From the NCBI GenBank assembly GCA_018433775.1, contig JAHDQN010000019.1, forward strand, positions 54,097 to 118,096: a stretch of 64,000 nucleotides of DNA, in the 5' to 3' direction. The position numbers and the translations under genes were made by a program. The DNA is from Deltaproteobacteria bacterium (GTDB lineage Bacteria; Desulfobacterota; Desulfomonilia; UBA1062). Shown here piece after piece: positions 1 to 8,565 of the stretch (position 1 is the stretch's first letter; the number at the start of each line of letters is the position of its first letter). The notes under the pieces were generated by a model. It was not told the origin of the DNA, did not search any database, and saw only the letters and a program-made list of their open reading frames with translations.

Positions 1-243
1 GCCCGGCACGGTGTAGAAGTGGAGCCGGGTCTTGAACCCGCGGATGTTGGCGATCTCTATGGGGAGAAAGTCAAAGAACAGGGTGCGGTCGGCCTCGGTG
101 GCCAGGGAAACCAGCTTGCCCTTCTGATCCGGTTTTATGCTGGCATATATCGATTGTATGTTCGTGGTCTTCCCGCAGAGGGAAGGGCCGTAGTATACGA
201 TTTTCGCTGATATTTCTTTTTTCGAATAATTGATGACAGCCAT
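1..243 (-). CDS. mglA: MglA-type small Ras-like GTPase, N-terminal part (runs off left edge)
   Basis: Reading the minus strand from an ATG at 241-243 gives a protein starting MAVINYSKKEISAKIVYYGP, followed at once by a P-loop GPSLCGKTTN and a stretch ending RLHFYTVPG, where the window cuts the gene before the rest of the G domain. The P-loop placed about 20 residues from the N-terminus and the YTVPG switch II region are typical of MglA, the prokaryotic Ras-like GTPase that sets polarity for gliding and type IV pili. The upstream TPR gene ends one base before the start codon (TAACATG), so the two are very probably cotranslated. Only about 81 codons are visible, so the C-terminal part and the partner MglB cannot be judged. 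Confidence 0.8.
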   Translation of the reverse strand, partial: MAVINYSKKEISAKIVYYGPSLCGKTTNIQSIYASIKPDQKGKLVSLATEADRTLFFDFLPIEIANIRGFKTRLHFYTVPG

Positions 244-244
244 G

Positions 245-1267
245 TTAACCTCCACCCGCCAGCCGTACGATCTCAACTTCCACGTCTTTGAAATCCTTAT
301 GCTCTTTCTGGATATCCCTGAATATGGACAAGGCGTTGGCGTTGTCCCCCATGGCCTTGTAGGTCTGGGCGATCTCGTAGAGAACCCCCACCTTCATGTT
401 GTTGGAGGCCTCTTCCAGTTCGGCCCCCTGCTTCAGTGAGGTCAGGGATTCCTTGAACATGCCCTGTTCCCGGTAGGTAATCCCCAGCATGATGTAGGCG
501 TCGAAGAGCTTTTCTCCCGTCGAGACCACCTTGTTGAACGATTCGATGGCGTCATCCAGAAGCCCGGTTTCCCGGTAGGCGAGTCCCATGTTGTAGAGGA
601 ACAGGGGATCGTCCTTGCCCTCCGTGGCCGCACTCTCCTGGATAGCCTTGAACACGCTGTCCACGCCGGTCTCGTCCACGAGATTCTCCGACGATGCATC
701 GATATTGAGATCCTGAATCTCCTTATCCAGCTCGTTGTTGAGATCATAGAAGTTCGTTGCCTGGACATCCGGTTGCGTGGAGAGCTTGGGAAGGGGGTCC
801 ATCATGCCCTTTTCCCGGACATCGAAGGACTGTGCCTTCTTGTTGACGGTTGTGTGGGCGGGATCGAGCTCGGAGGCTTTCTGCATGTACAGGATCGCCG
901 TATCGTTTTCCCCGTGCCGCTCCAAGATCTCGGAGAGTTTCACGTACTGGGTGGCGGCCTCCCGGGAAAACCCCTGTACCTTGTAGAGCTCGGCGAGCTT
1001 CTCGTGAGGTTTTTCCCAGCCCGGGTTGATCTTGATGGCCTGCTTGTACAGAGCGATGGCCTTGGGATAAAAGCCTTTGCTGCTATAGGTATCGCCCAGG
1101 CGGACATAGATGTCCGATGCATCCTCGTGTCTGCCTGTCTTGAGATAGAGGTCCCCCAGTTTCTTGAGCAGCACCGGATCGTCGGGTCTCTTTTCCAGGG
1201 CAGACTCGCAGGTCCGGATGTCCTTCGACTCCTTCTTCTTGCCAAAGAGGTTGTCGAACAGGCTCAT
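245..1267 (-). CDS. TPR-repeat protein upstream of mglA
   Basis: This 340-residue protein has no signal peptide and is largely helical TPR sequence. One block lies at about residues 30-150 (LGDLYLKTGRHEDA, IALYKQAIKINP, AILYMQKASELDP) and a second at about 220-320 (YNMGLAYRETGLLDDAIESF, MLGITYREQGMFKESL). They are separated by an acidic linker rich in D, N and E. TPR proteins of this form commonly sit beside MglA in deltaproteobacteria, and a role as a cytoplasmic adaptor for the GTPase is inferred from this adjacency only. The ATG at 1265-1267 has a modest AAAGGT ribosome site upstream. Confidence 0.8.
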   Translation of the reverse strand: MSLFDNLFGKKKESKDIRTCESALEKRPDDPVLLKKLGDLYLKTGRHEDASDIYVRLGDTYSSKGFYPKAIALYKQAIKINPGWEKPHEKLAELYKVQGFSREAATQYVKLSEILERHGENDTAILYMQKASELDPAHTTVNKKAQSFDVREKGMMDPLPKLSTQPDVQATNFYDLNNELDKEIQDLNIDASSENLVDETGVDSVFKAIQESAATEGKDDPLFLYNMGLAYRETGLLDDAIESFNKVVSTGEKLFDAYIMLGITYREQGMFKESLTSLKQGAELEEASNNMKVGVLYEIAQTYKAMGDNANALSIFRDIQKEHKDFKDVEVEIVRLAGGG

Positions 1268-1413
1268 GGAATGATACCTTTCATTATAGGATTCTTCCCC
1301 TTTCCGCTCCCCATCACTCGTTTGATATAAGGATCATCGGTGCACCGATTTCCAAACTTTAACGCTAAACCGCAAGAAAGTAATGGCAGAACCGGCCGTG
1401 CATATTTCATGCC

Positions 1414-1440
1414 TTGACATTATCGATGAGACTTGATCAT
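1414..1440 (+). promoter_or_regulatory. Possible sigma-70-like promoter for the small cysteine protein
   Basis: A perfect TTGACA lies at 1414-1419. The only nearby -10-like hexamer is GATCAT at 1435-1440, with a short 15-bp spacer. It stands in the 213-bp gap between the divergent TPR gene and the 1481 gene. The -10 match is weak, so this is tentative. Confidence 0.25.
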
Positions 1441-1480
1441 GTAAGGTGGCGAGCAGAACAACACCGGAGGGGGGAAACTG

Positions 1481-1831
1481 ATGGAGTATGTTCATCCGGC
1501 CCTGAACGAAGACATAAACGCGATTGCAGGGCACTATACCCTTATCAGCGAGGAGATCCTGCCCCATGAAAACGGGGGAATCCTCTACTTTGTCGGGTAT
1601 GCCCATATGGACACCTCATGCTGCGGGCTGAAAGGGTGCGGATATGCCATCGTGGCAGGTCATGCCGTGGCCCTCTGCTCGGCAAGGACCACGGACGGAC
1701 GGTCTGTTTCACAGGTTGTACCGGTCGAGGAAGGACTCCATCAGGAGGTGTCCCGGATGATCAGGGAAAAGCACGGGGTCTCCCAGGTGCATTTCGTGCT
1801 CGCATCCGGCGGGAAGCGGGTGGTGTATTGA
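1481..1831 (+). CDS. Small cysteine-containing protein of unknown function
   Basis: This 116-residue protein matches no family I can name. Its start is well supported by GGAGGGGGGAAACTG just before the ATG. It has four cysteines: C47 and C48 in TSCCGLKGCGYA, C53 in the same motif, and C66 (ALCSAR). The rest looks like a soluble alpha/beta fold with strands such as GILYFVGYAHMD and VHFVLASGGKRVVY. No signal peptide or membrane helix is visible. The CC-x4-C-x12-C spacing suggests metal or thiol chemistry, but this is inference. It ends 10 nt before the first possible start of the ABC ATPase gene, so the two may be cotranscribed. Confidence 0.7.
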   Translation: MEYVHPALNEDINAIAGHYTLISEEILPHENGGILYFVGYAHMDTSCCGLKGCGYAIVAGHAVALCSARTTDGRSVSQVVPVEEGLHQEVSRMIREKHGVSQVHFVLASGGKRVVY

Positions 1832-1840
1832 GAATCCGGG

Positions 1841-2983
1841 ATGCGCGCCATGGTGGTGTGCGTGGAAAAAACCGCACGCGATCCGGAGAGGGAAGGAAAA
1901 GAGGAACGATCATCAGTGGTGGATACGGATCTGATTGATAGAAAGGCAACCGGGCAGGCGGCGGGCGATCTCCGGCACACCCGCGAGCCGGATGATCGGG
2001 ATGTGCTCGTGGATATCCAGGACCTGTGCACGTATTTCTATACCCCTGAGGGCGTGGTCCATGCCTTGGGCGGCGTAGACCTGCGGATCGGGAGGGGACG
2101 GACCCTCGGCCTCGTCGGTGAGTCCGGGTGCGGGAAGACGGTCCTCGCACTGACCATTCTCCGGCTCATCCCCGAGCCGCCGGGGAAGATCGTGAGGGGA
2201 AAGGTCCTGTTCGAGGGCACGGATCTCCTGACCCTCGATCAGGCAGCGATCAGAGAGATCCGGGGCAACAAGATCTCCATGATCTTCCAGGAGCCCATGA
2301 CCTCGCTGAACCCCGTATTCACCATCGGGTTTCAGATCGAAGAGGTCCTCATGCTCCATCAGTCCCGCCGCGCCCCCACCAGAAAACAGGCCCGCGAACT
2401 GGCAGCGGAGCTGCTGGACATGGTGGGCATCCCGTGTCCGGACAGGCGCATCGACGACTACCCCCACCAGCTCAGCGGAGGCATGTGCCAGCGGGTCATG
2501 ATCGCCATGGCCCTTGCCTGCAGGCCGTCTCTCATGATCGCGGACGAGCCCACCACCGCGCTCGACGTCACCACCCAGGCCCAGATACTCTCGCTCATGG
2601 GAGAGCTCAAGGAGGAATTGAACACCTCCATCCTGCTGGTGACCCATGACCTCGGGGTGGTGGCCCAGTCGTGCGAGGACGTGGCCGTGATGTACACCGG
2701 GAATGTGGTCGAGCATGCCGGCGTGGAGGACATCTTCTCCCGGCCCCTGCACCCCTACACCCGGGGCCTGATGAGGTCCATCCCCACGGTGGAGGCCCGC
2801 AGGAGGGGCGAGCAGCTCCACGCGATACCCGGTAATGTTCCGACCTTGCGCGACATGCCGAAGGGGTGCACCTTCCACAACCGGTGCGACGAGGTGATGG
2901 ACATCTGCAGGAGTGAGCGGCCGCCGATGTTCCGGCCTCATCCGGATCACTGCGTGCGCTGCTGGAGGTATGCGAACGGATGA
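1841..2983 (+). CDS. Oligopeptide/dipeptide ABC transporter ATP-binding protein (OppD/DppD type)
   Basis: An ABC ATPase of 380 codons from the first ATG. It shows Walker A GESGCGKT (about residues 92-99), signature LSGGMCQR, Walker [13 protein letters not shown] and the H-loop LLVTHDLG. The C-terminal oligopeptide-transporter extension carries the usual cysteine cluster ([15 protein letters not shown]). The first 50 residues are not conserved-looking. A GTG at 1916, preceded by AGAGGA, would give a shorter protein closer to the family length and may be the true start. It overlaps the next ATPase by an ATGA junction. In the family, two such ATPases energise a peptide or nickel importer. No permease or binding-protein gene lies in the window. 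Confidence 0.9.
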   Translation: MRAMVVCVEKTARDPEREGKEERSSVVDTDLIDRKATGQAAGDLRHTREPDDRDVLVDIQDLCTYFYTPEGVVHALGGVDLRIGRGRTLGLVGESGCGKTVLALTILRLIPEPPGKIVRGKVLFEGTDLLTLDQAAIREIRGNKISMIFQEPMTSLNPVFTIGFQIEEVLMLHQSRRAPTRKQARELAAELLDMVGIPCPDRRIDDYPHQLSGGMCQRVMIAMALACRPSLMIADEPTTALDVTTQAQILSLMGELKEELNTSILLVTHDLGVVAQSCEDVAVMYTGNVVEHAGVEDIFSRPLHPYTRGLMRSIPTVEARRRGEQLHAIPGNVPTLRDMPKGCTFHNRCDEVMDICRSERPPMFRPHPDHCVRCWRYANG

Positions 2984-3963
2984 AGCCGATCCTCGAGATA
3001 CGCGAATTGAAAAAGACCTTTCCCATCACCTCGGGGGTGTTCAGGAAATCGGCCGGGGTGGTGACCGCGGTCGACGGCGTCGATCTGGACATCCGCCCCA
3101 ACGAGACGCTCGGTCTGGTGGGAGAATCCGGGTGCGGTAAGACGACCCTGTCGAAGATGATACTGGCCCTGGAAGAGCCCGACTCCGGAAGCATCCGCTT
3201 CGAGGAGGTCGATGTGGTGCGCGCCTGGAGGAGCTCGCTCTCTCAGGTCAGGAGGGGCATCCAGGTGGTCTTTCAGGACCCTTTCGGATCGCTCAATCCC
3301 CGGAGAAAGATCGGGTCCATCATCGAGGAGCCCATGATCATACACCATGAAGGGTCGAGGGCGCAGAGAGCGAAGCGCGTGCGCGAGCTCCTTGAGATGG
3401 TGGGCCTCCATGAGGACATCCTCCCGCGATACCCGCACGAGTTCTCCGGAGGGCAGAGACAGCGGATATGCATCGCCAGGGCCCTGGCCGTCAACCCCCG
3501 GCTCCTCATCTGCGACGAGCCCGTATCGGCCCTCGACGTCTCCATCCAGGCCCAGGTGATCAATCTTCTGGTGGACCTCCAGAAGGAGCTGAAGCTCTCG
3601 TATCTCTTCATCTCGCACAATCTCTCGGTGGTGGGCTATATCTCCCACCGGGTCGCGGTCATGTACAAGGGCAGGATCGTGGAGCTCGCCGATGCATCGG
3701 CGCTCTTTGAAAACCCGCTCCATCCCTACACCGGCTGCCTCATGGACGCGGTGCCCGAGGCACGGCCGAAGAAGGGCCTGAATCTCAGGTCGCCGAGGAG
3801 GGGCAGCTGCGAGCAGGACTCTCCGGAGTTTTCCTCAGCAGGGTGTGCCTACCGCGCCTGGTGCCCCAAGGCCGGAGGGATATGCGCAACAGAGCCCCCC
3901 GTGCTCGAGGAAAAAGGGAAGGATCATTTCGTTGCGTGCCATCTGGCTTCCTCGCAAAGCTGA
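2980..3963 (+). CDS. Oligopeptide/dipeptide ABC transporter ATP-binding protein (OppF/DppF type)
   Basis: The second ATPase of the pair, 327 residues, starts in an ATGA overlap with the OppD-like gene. Motifs are Walker [10 protein letters not shown] (about residues 47-55), signature FSGGQRQRICIARALA, Walker B LLICDEPVSALD and switch histidine LFISHNLS. The C-terminal oligo-HPY extension ends in a C-x9-C-type cluster (SAGCAYRAWCPKAGGIC). OppD and OppF normally form the nucleotide-binding heterodimer of one importer. The partners must be encoded elsewhere, since the next gene downstream is rpsT with its own promoter. Confidence 0.9.
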   Translation: MKPILEIRELKKTFPITSGVFRKSAGVVTAVDGVDLDIRPNETLGLVGESGCGKTTLSKMILALEEPDSGSIRFEEVDVVRAWRSSLSQVRRGIQVVFQDPFGSLNPRRKIGSIIEEPMIIHHEGSRAQRAKRVRELLEMVGLHEDILPRYPHEFSGGQRQRICIARALAVNPRLLICDEPVSALDVSIQAQVINLLVDLQKELKLSYLFISHNLSVVGYISHRVAVMYKGRIVELADASALFENPLHPYTGCLMDAVPEARPKKGLNLRSPRRGSCEQDSPEFSSAGCAYRAWCPKAGGICATEPPVLEEKGKDHFVACHLASSQS

Positions 3964-4049
3964 ATCGGGTGGGCCCGGCAAGAGAATACGAGAGCCTGAA
4001 CCGCTGTCCGTGCAAGGAATGATTCCGTGTTGTGGAGCAGACAAAGGGC

Positions 4050-4078
4050 TTGACATATGGAAGAAGCATAGCTAATAA
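4050..4078 (+). promoter_or_regulatory. Sigma-70-like promoter of rpsT
   Basis: TTGACA at 4050-4055 and TAATAA at 4073-4078 are separated by 17 bp. They lie 43 bp before the rpsT start codon in a locally AT-rich stretch, with a strong AAGGAGGA ribosome site following. The -35 is perfect; the -10 matches only partly. Confidence 0.5.
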
Positions 4079-4120
4079 GAATCACCTCGGGTTTTTGAGA
4101 AAAAGGAGGAACAGTAAGGA

Positions 4121-4387
4121 ATGGCCAATCATGCTTCAGCCCTGAAAAGGGTGAGACAGAACAGAAAGAGAAGACTGAGAAACAAGAGCTATAAATCCAC
4201 CATCAGCACGACGGTGAAAAAGGCGTTTATTTCCCTGGATGAGAAAAACACCGAGGGAGCGCAGAAATATTTCAAAGAAGCGGTTGCACGTCTGGACAGC
4301 GCCGTGAACAAGGGCATCCTTCACCGGAATGCCGCATCGCGGAAGGTCTCCCGGCTTACCAGGAAATTCAATTCCCAGGCCTCTTAA
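4121..4387 (+). CDS. rpsT: 30S ribosomal protein S20
   Basis: This 88-residue, strongly basic protein opens MANHASALKRVRQNRKRRLR and has the helical body of S20 (YFKEAVARLDSAVNKGILHR, then NAASRKVSRLTRKF). S20 is a primary binding protein of the 30S subunit that contacts 16S rRNA. Length and both motifs match the family. The ribosome site AAGGAGGA stands 10 nt before the ATG. The gene stands alone with its own promoter and is convergent with the leuS-lptE-holA operon; I see no clear terminator hairpin in the 67 bp between them. Confidence 0.97.
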   Translation: MANHASALKRVRQNRKRRLRNKSYKSTISTTVKKAFISLDEKNTEGAQKYFKEAVARLDSAVNKGILHRNAASRKVSRLTRKFNSQAS

Positions 4388-4454
4388 AAACAGCCCTGCT
4401 TCCCTTCCCGGCCATGGTCCCTTAAAAAAGATCGCGTTCTTTACAGAAAAGGGA

Positions 4455-5414
4455 TCATGCCGGAAATATAACCTCCAGTAACGCCTCTTGAATAGCCGAG
4501 TACGGATACATCGTCCGTCCGGACTTGATCCCGTGTTCCACCCTGCGTACCGCCGAGAGCAGACCGATAAGCTCATGCGCGTTCCAGAGCGATCGGCGGC
4601 CCAGTATCTTCTTTTCCACAAAGGGATGCACCCCGGCCCGGCTGTTCTTCCCGCAGCAGAGCACCTGATAGTGCTGGGAGATCTGGTTCTCGATCCGGGT
4701 AATCACCTCGAGCTCGTTGATCCCGGTGTGCTCGATCTCGTGGAGCCTCACGAGAACATCCTTTTTCTTGTCGAAGAGGGAGTCCATGAAGGCGAAGACC
4801 GGCGGATCGTGGGATTCCATGACCAGGTACTCGACGTCCTTGATCGTAACGGACGGATTGTTTCCAACGTGGAGGCTGAGCTTCTCGATCTCGGATGCGA
4901 TGAACCAGATATTGCCCGCGGTTATCTCCGCGAGCAGGTACACCGCGTCACGGTCCATGCTCTTTCCGTACATCCTGACCCTGCCGGCTATCCAGTCGTG
5001 AAGGTCCCGGCCCTTGAGGCTGCTGAAGCGAAGCATCTCCAGGCCTGCGGGGAGTCCCTTCATGTGTTTTTTCTCCTCGCGCTCCGCCACCCCCTCCATG
5101 GTGAGGATCAGGGTGGTGAAGCCGCACGGACGCTGAACATAGGCCAGGATCTTCTCCTTTTCCTTCTGTACCATCTTGTGGAAGTTTCTGATGACGATGA
5201 GCCGCCTGTCGGTGAAAAACGGCATGGTGTTGCAGAGCTCCACGACCTCCTCGACACGCTGGATTTCCTGGGCCTGGTACCACGAGCTGTTCATGGACGC
5301 GTCTTCGCCCAGCAGCGCCTTGGCCGCGGTAAGCTGCTCCTCGATGAGGAACACCTCCTCGCCCGTGAGCAGGTAGACATCCTTCAAGGGGGGGTGAATC
5401 TGCGGTATCCTCAT
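4455..5414 (-). CDS. holA: DNA polymerase III delta subunit (clamp-loader wrench)
   Basis: This 319-residue protein has the HolA pattern: an N-terminal YLLTGEEVFLIEEQL in place of a true P-loop, then NTMPFFTDRRLIVIRNF. A middle segment reads ITAGNIWFIASEIEKLSLHVG, and the C-terminal helical domain includes QISQHYQVL. Delta opens the beta clamp inside the clamp loader. Length is near the family norm (about 340). It is the last gene of leuS-lptE-holA and starts in an ATGA overlap with lptE. lptE followed by holA is a common order in proteobacteria, which supports both calls. Confidence 0.92.
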   Translation of the reverse strand: MRIPQIHPPLKDVYLLTGEEVFLIEEQLTAAKALLGEDASMNSSWYQAQEIQRVEEVVELCNTMPFFTDRRLIVIRNFHKMVQKEKEKILAYVQRPCGFTTLILTMEGVAEREEKKHMKGLPAGLEMLRFSSLKGRDLHDWIAGRVRMYGKSMDRDAVYLLAEITAGNIWFIASEIEKLSLHVGNNPSVTIKDVEYLVMESHDPPVFAFMDSLFDKKKDVLVRLHEIEHTGINELEVITRIENQISQHYQVLCCGKNSRAGVHPFVEKKILGRRSLWNAHELIGLLSAVRRVEHGIKSGRTMYPYSAIQEALLEVIFPA

Positions 5415-5887
5415 AGGGCAACGGCCGCCAGGGCCCGCGCTATCTGGAGGGACACCCTCCTGCTCGCCTCCTCGAGCCCGTCCTCTTCAGCACCCCTTTC
5501 GGGGTAGGTCCCCTGATCGGAAAAACCCATGGTCCAGACTTCTTTTCCCTGGGCGTCCAGGACGCGGGCGGCCACGTGGATGGTCAGCCGGTACCGGTCG
5601 TCGGACGACAGCGACGGGGACGTTATGGCCTGGCTCGAATAGGAGGTGAGGGTGCAGTGCAGGATGTACTCCCCGCTTTCCGGGGCGAGCATGCCCATGG
5701 AGGAGAGCGTCCGTTCGAGCTCGGTATCCAGGGTCATCCCCGCCTCGATGAGGGTGGTCCTATTTGTGCTCGGGCGCAGGACGAAATCCTGCGATCCGCC
5801 CGCCCCTCCGTCGAGGACGAACGAGTAGCTGCAGGCGGCGAGGCTAACGGAGAGGAGCAATAATGTTAATAATCTTATTCGGGACAT
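5411..5887 (-). CDS. lptE: LPS-assembly lipoprotein LptE
   Basis: From the ATG at 5885-5887 the 158-residue product begins [19 protein letters not shown], a lipoprotein signal with lipobox LAAC. The mature part has the LptE pattern: [20 protein letters not shown] early, a beta strand pair ([16 protein letters not shown]), and [20 protein letters not shown] near the middle. In the family, LptE plugs the LptD barrel in the outer membrane. The start codon lies inside the 3' end of leuS (44 nt overlap in another frame), and the gene ends in an ATGA overlap with holA. An in-frame start nine codons upstream is possible but would spoil the signal peptide. Confidence 0.87.
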   Translation of the reverse strand: MSRIRLLTLLLLSVSLAACSYSFVLDGGAGGSQDFVLRPSTNRTTLIEAGMTLDTELERTLSSMGMLAPESGEYILHCTLTSYSSQAITSPSLSSDDRYRLTIHVAARVLDAQGKEVWTMGFSDQGTYPERGAEEDGLEEASRRVSLQIARALAAVAL

Positions 5888-8330
5888 AAATGACCTTTTT
5901 AATGTCCGCGCCATCGAGAAACCGCTTCACATTAGCCTCGGCGAAGGCCAGCTCCTTCACCGTTTCCTGATCGGCGTCCTTGGCAACGGTGACGGTCGAC
6001 CTGAGCTTGCCGTTGACCTGCACCGCGATGGTGACCTCCTGCTCTTCGCACCAGCGCGGGTCGAACTCGGGCCAGGATGTCCTGAAGAGCTGCTCATTGT
6101 TGCCCATGGCCTCCCAGAGCTCCTGGGCGATGTGGGGGACAAAGGGCGAGAGCATGACGAGCAGGCTCTGCACCGCCTCCCTGACGACGGCGAACTCCCC
6201 GGGGGATGAGGCGGCCTCCCTTGCCCGGTAGAGGTCGTTCACCAGCTCCATCATGGCGGCAATGGCGGTATTGAACCGGAAGCGCTTCTCGATGTCCTCG
6301 GTGACCTTCTTGATGGTCTGGTGGGTCTTTCTCTTGAGGGCCTCCATGGACTTGGGCGGAGCGTCCCCGGAAAGATCCGCGGAGAGCAGCTGGTCCTTCA
6401 TATCGAACACGAGTCTCCAGAGCCGCGAGAGAAACCGGTACGAGCCCTCGATTCCCTTGTCGCTCCAGTCCATGTCCTTTTCCGGAGGCGCCGCGAAGAG
6501 GCAGAACAGCCTCGTGGCGTCGGCCCCGTAATTCTTGATGAGGTCTTCGGGGTCCACGACATTGCCCTTGGACTTGGACATCTTGGCCCCGTCCTTGATC
6601 ACCATGCCCTGGGTGAGAAGCCGCTCGAACGGCTCGTCGATGTCGATATAGCCCAGATCCCTGAGCACCTTGGTATAGAACCTGGCATAGAGCAGATGCA
6701 GGATGGCGTGCTCGATCCCGCCGATGTACTGGTCCACCGGCATCCAGTACTGCACCTCTGCTTTGTCGAACGGCTCGTCGTGGCTGTGGGGGCTGCAGTA
6801 GCGGATGAAGTACCACGAGGACTCCACGAAGGTGTCCATGGTGTCGGTCTCCCGCCTGGCCTTTCCCCCGCACGCGGGGCAGGTGGTGTTCACGAAGGAC
6901 TCGTCCTGGGCTATGGGGGAGATGCCCGTCCCGGTCAGCTCCACGTTTTCCGGCAGGGTGACGGGCAGGTCCTCGACGTTGACGGGCACGGTTCCGCATT
7001 TTTCACAGCGCACCATGGGAATGGGCGCGCCCCAGTAGCGCTGCCGTGATATCCCCCAGTCGCGCAGCCGGAAGTTCACCGTAGCCGATCCCCTGTCCTG
7101 GGCCTCGAGGTGCTCCGTGATCGCCTCCATGGCCTCCGTGTTCTTCATGCCGTTGAACTTTCCGGAGTTGACGAGCACGCCTTGACCCTCGTAGGCGCAC
7201 TCCATGGTCTCGGAATCCAGGCTCTCGCCTTCGGGCTGGATCACCACGATGATCTTGAGCCCGTATTTCTTCGCGAAATCGAAGTCGCGCTGGTCATGGG
7301 ACGGAACCGCCATGACCGCCCCGGTCCCGTAGTCGTACAGGACGAAGTTGGCCACATAGATGGGCATTTTGAAGCCGGTGAGCGGGTTGATGCAGTATTT
7401 GCCGGTGAACACACCCTCCTTCTCGTAGAGGTCGGAGGTGCGGGTGAAGGTGTCGACCTGCAAGGTCTTGTTCACGAAGTCTTGCACCTTGCCCTCCTGG
7501 CCGGTCCCGGCGGGCAGGGTCTTCACCAGCGGGTGCTCCGGGGCGAGGCTCATGAAGGTCGCCCCATAGAGGGTGTCGGGCCGGGTGGTGAACACCTCGA
7601 TATCGTCGGAGGTGCCCTCGATCCGGAAGCGGATCAGCGTGCCGGTGCTCCTGCCGATCCAGTTCTTCTGCATGCTGAGCACCCGCTCGGGCCAGCCCTT
7701 CTTCAGCTTTTCGATATCGTCCAGCAGCTCCTGGGCATAGGCGGTGATCTTGAAGAACCACTGGTCGTGCTCCTTGAGAAAGACCTGGGACCCGCACCGC
7801 CAGCACTGCCCCTCCACCACCTGTTCGTTGGCGAGCACGGTCTTGCACTGCTCGCACCAGTTGAGGAAGGCCCGTGACTTGTATACGAGCCCTTTGCTGT
7901 ACATCTGGATGAAGAAGAGCTGCTCCCATTTGTAGTACTCGGGGGCACAGGTGGCGATTTCCCGGCTCCAGTCATAGCTGAAGCCCATCTTCTTGAGCTG
8001 GGCCCTCATATAGTCGATGTTCTCGTACGTCCATTTCTTGGGGTGGATCCTGCTCGCGATGGCCGCGTTTTCCGCAGGCATGCCGAAGGCGTCCCATCCC
8101 ATGGGATGCAGCACGTTGTGGCCTCTCATGGTCTTGTACCTGGCCACCACGTCTCCGATGGTATAGTTGCGCACATGACCCATATGGATGCGCCCGGACG
8201 GGTAGGGGAACATCTCGAGCAGATAGTACTTGGGCTTGTCGCTTTTCGTGTCCACGCGGAAGAGGTTGGTATCCTGCCAGCTCTGCTGCCACTTCGACTC
8301 CACTGCCTGCGGATTGTACTCCGTGTTCAT
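5844..8330 (-). CDS. leuS: Leucyl-tRNA synthetase
   Basis: An 828-residue class I synthetase. HIGH-type HMGH is at 49-52, the KMSKS loop appears as KMSKSKGN, and the CP1 editing domain has [13 protein letters not shown] zinc-ribbon-like CEKCGTVPV occurs near the second half, together with [20 protein letters not shown]. The enzyme charges tRNA-Leu and proofreads non-cognate amino acids. The reading frame stays open 133 codons further upstream, but the ATG at 8328-8330 carries an ACGGAGG ribosome site and gives the family N-terminus [15 protein letters not shown]. It leads the leuS-lptE-holA operon. The 235-bp gap to the divergent PBP gene shows no T-box-like element in the leuS direction. Confidence 0.97.
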   Translation of the reverse strand: MNTEYNPQAVESKWQQSWQDTNLFRVDTKSDKPKYYLLEMFPYPSGRIHMGHVRNYTIGDVVARYKTMRGHNVLHPMGWDAFGMPAENAAIASRIHPKKWTYENIDYMRAQLKKMGFSYDWSREIATCAPEYYKWEQLFFIQMYSKGLVYKSRAFLNWCEQCKTVLANEQVVEGQCWRCGSQVFLKEHDQWFFKITAYAQELLDDIEKLKKGWPERVLSMQKNWIGRSTGTLIRFRIEGTSDDIEVFTTRPDTLYGATFMSLAPEHPLVKTLPAGTGQEGKVQDFVNKTLQVDTFTRTSDLYEKEGVFTGKYCINPLTGFKMPIYVANFVLYDYGTGAVMAVPSHDQRDFDFAKKYGLKIIVVIQPEGESLDSETMECAYEGQGVLVNSGKFNGMKNTEAMEAITEHLEAQDRGSATVNFRLRDWGISRQRYWGAPIPMVRCEKCGTVPVNVEDLPVTLPENVELTGTGISPIAQDESFVNTTCPACGGKARRETDTMDTFVESSWYFIRYCSPHSHDEPFDKAEVQYWMPVDQYIGGIEHAILHLLYARFYTKVLRDLGYIDIDEPFERLLTQGMVIKDGAKMSKSKGNVVDPEDLIKNYGADATRLFCLFAAPPEKDMDWSDKGIEGSYRFLSRLWRLVFDMKDQLLSADLSGDAPPKSMEALKRKTHQTIKKVTEDIEKRFRFNTAIAAMMELVNDLYRAREAASSPGEFAVVREAVQSLLVMLSPFVPHIAQELWEAMGNNEQLFRTSWPEFDPRWCEEQEVTIAVQVNGKLRSTVTVAKDADQETVKELAFAEANVKRFLDGADIKKVIYVPNKIINIIAPLR

Positions 8331-8565
8331 ATCGGCCTCCGTGTTGATGTTGGTTGCTTCATTAGCACAACCGTTTGAGCTTCGTCCAGTCCGGGAATGA
8401 TTCGGCGTCTGCTCCAGTACCGCGAAACAACGGGGTGTATTTCTTTGCCCGGGATGCCGAGAAGATGGTGCGAGTAGGGAGACGCATCTTTCGTCACGGC
8501 GGATGTCGGCACTGCACGCAATTATCCCTTGCATTTCATCCGCATGCTGATATTTTGGAGGAGCT

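Noticed and set aside
1913..2950. Minus-strand open frame opposite the OppD-like gene
   Set aside because: The plus strand carries all ABC motifs; the complement has none.
4388..4454. Intrinsic terminator between rpsT and holA
   Set aside because: There is a short A-run but no convincing stem.
8331..8565. T-box leader for leuS
   Set aside because: TACCGCG occurs near 8418 but on the strand opposite to leuS, and the conserved GGTGG part is absent. No specifier hairpin or terminator is seen.
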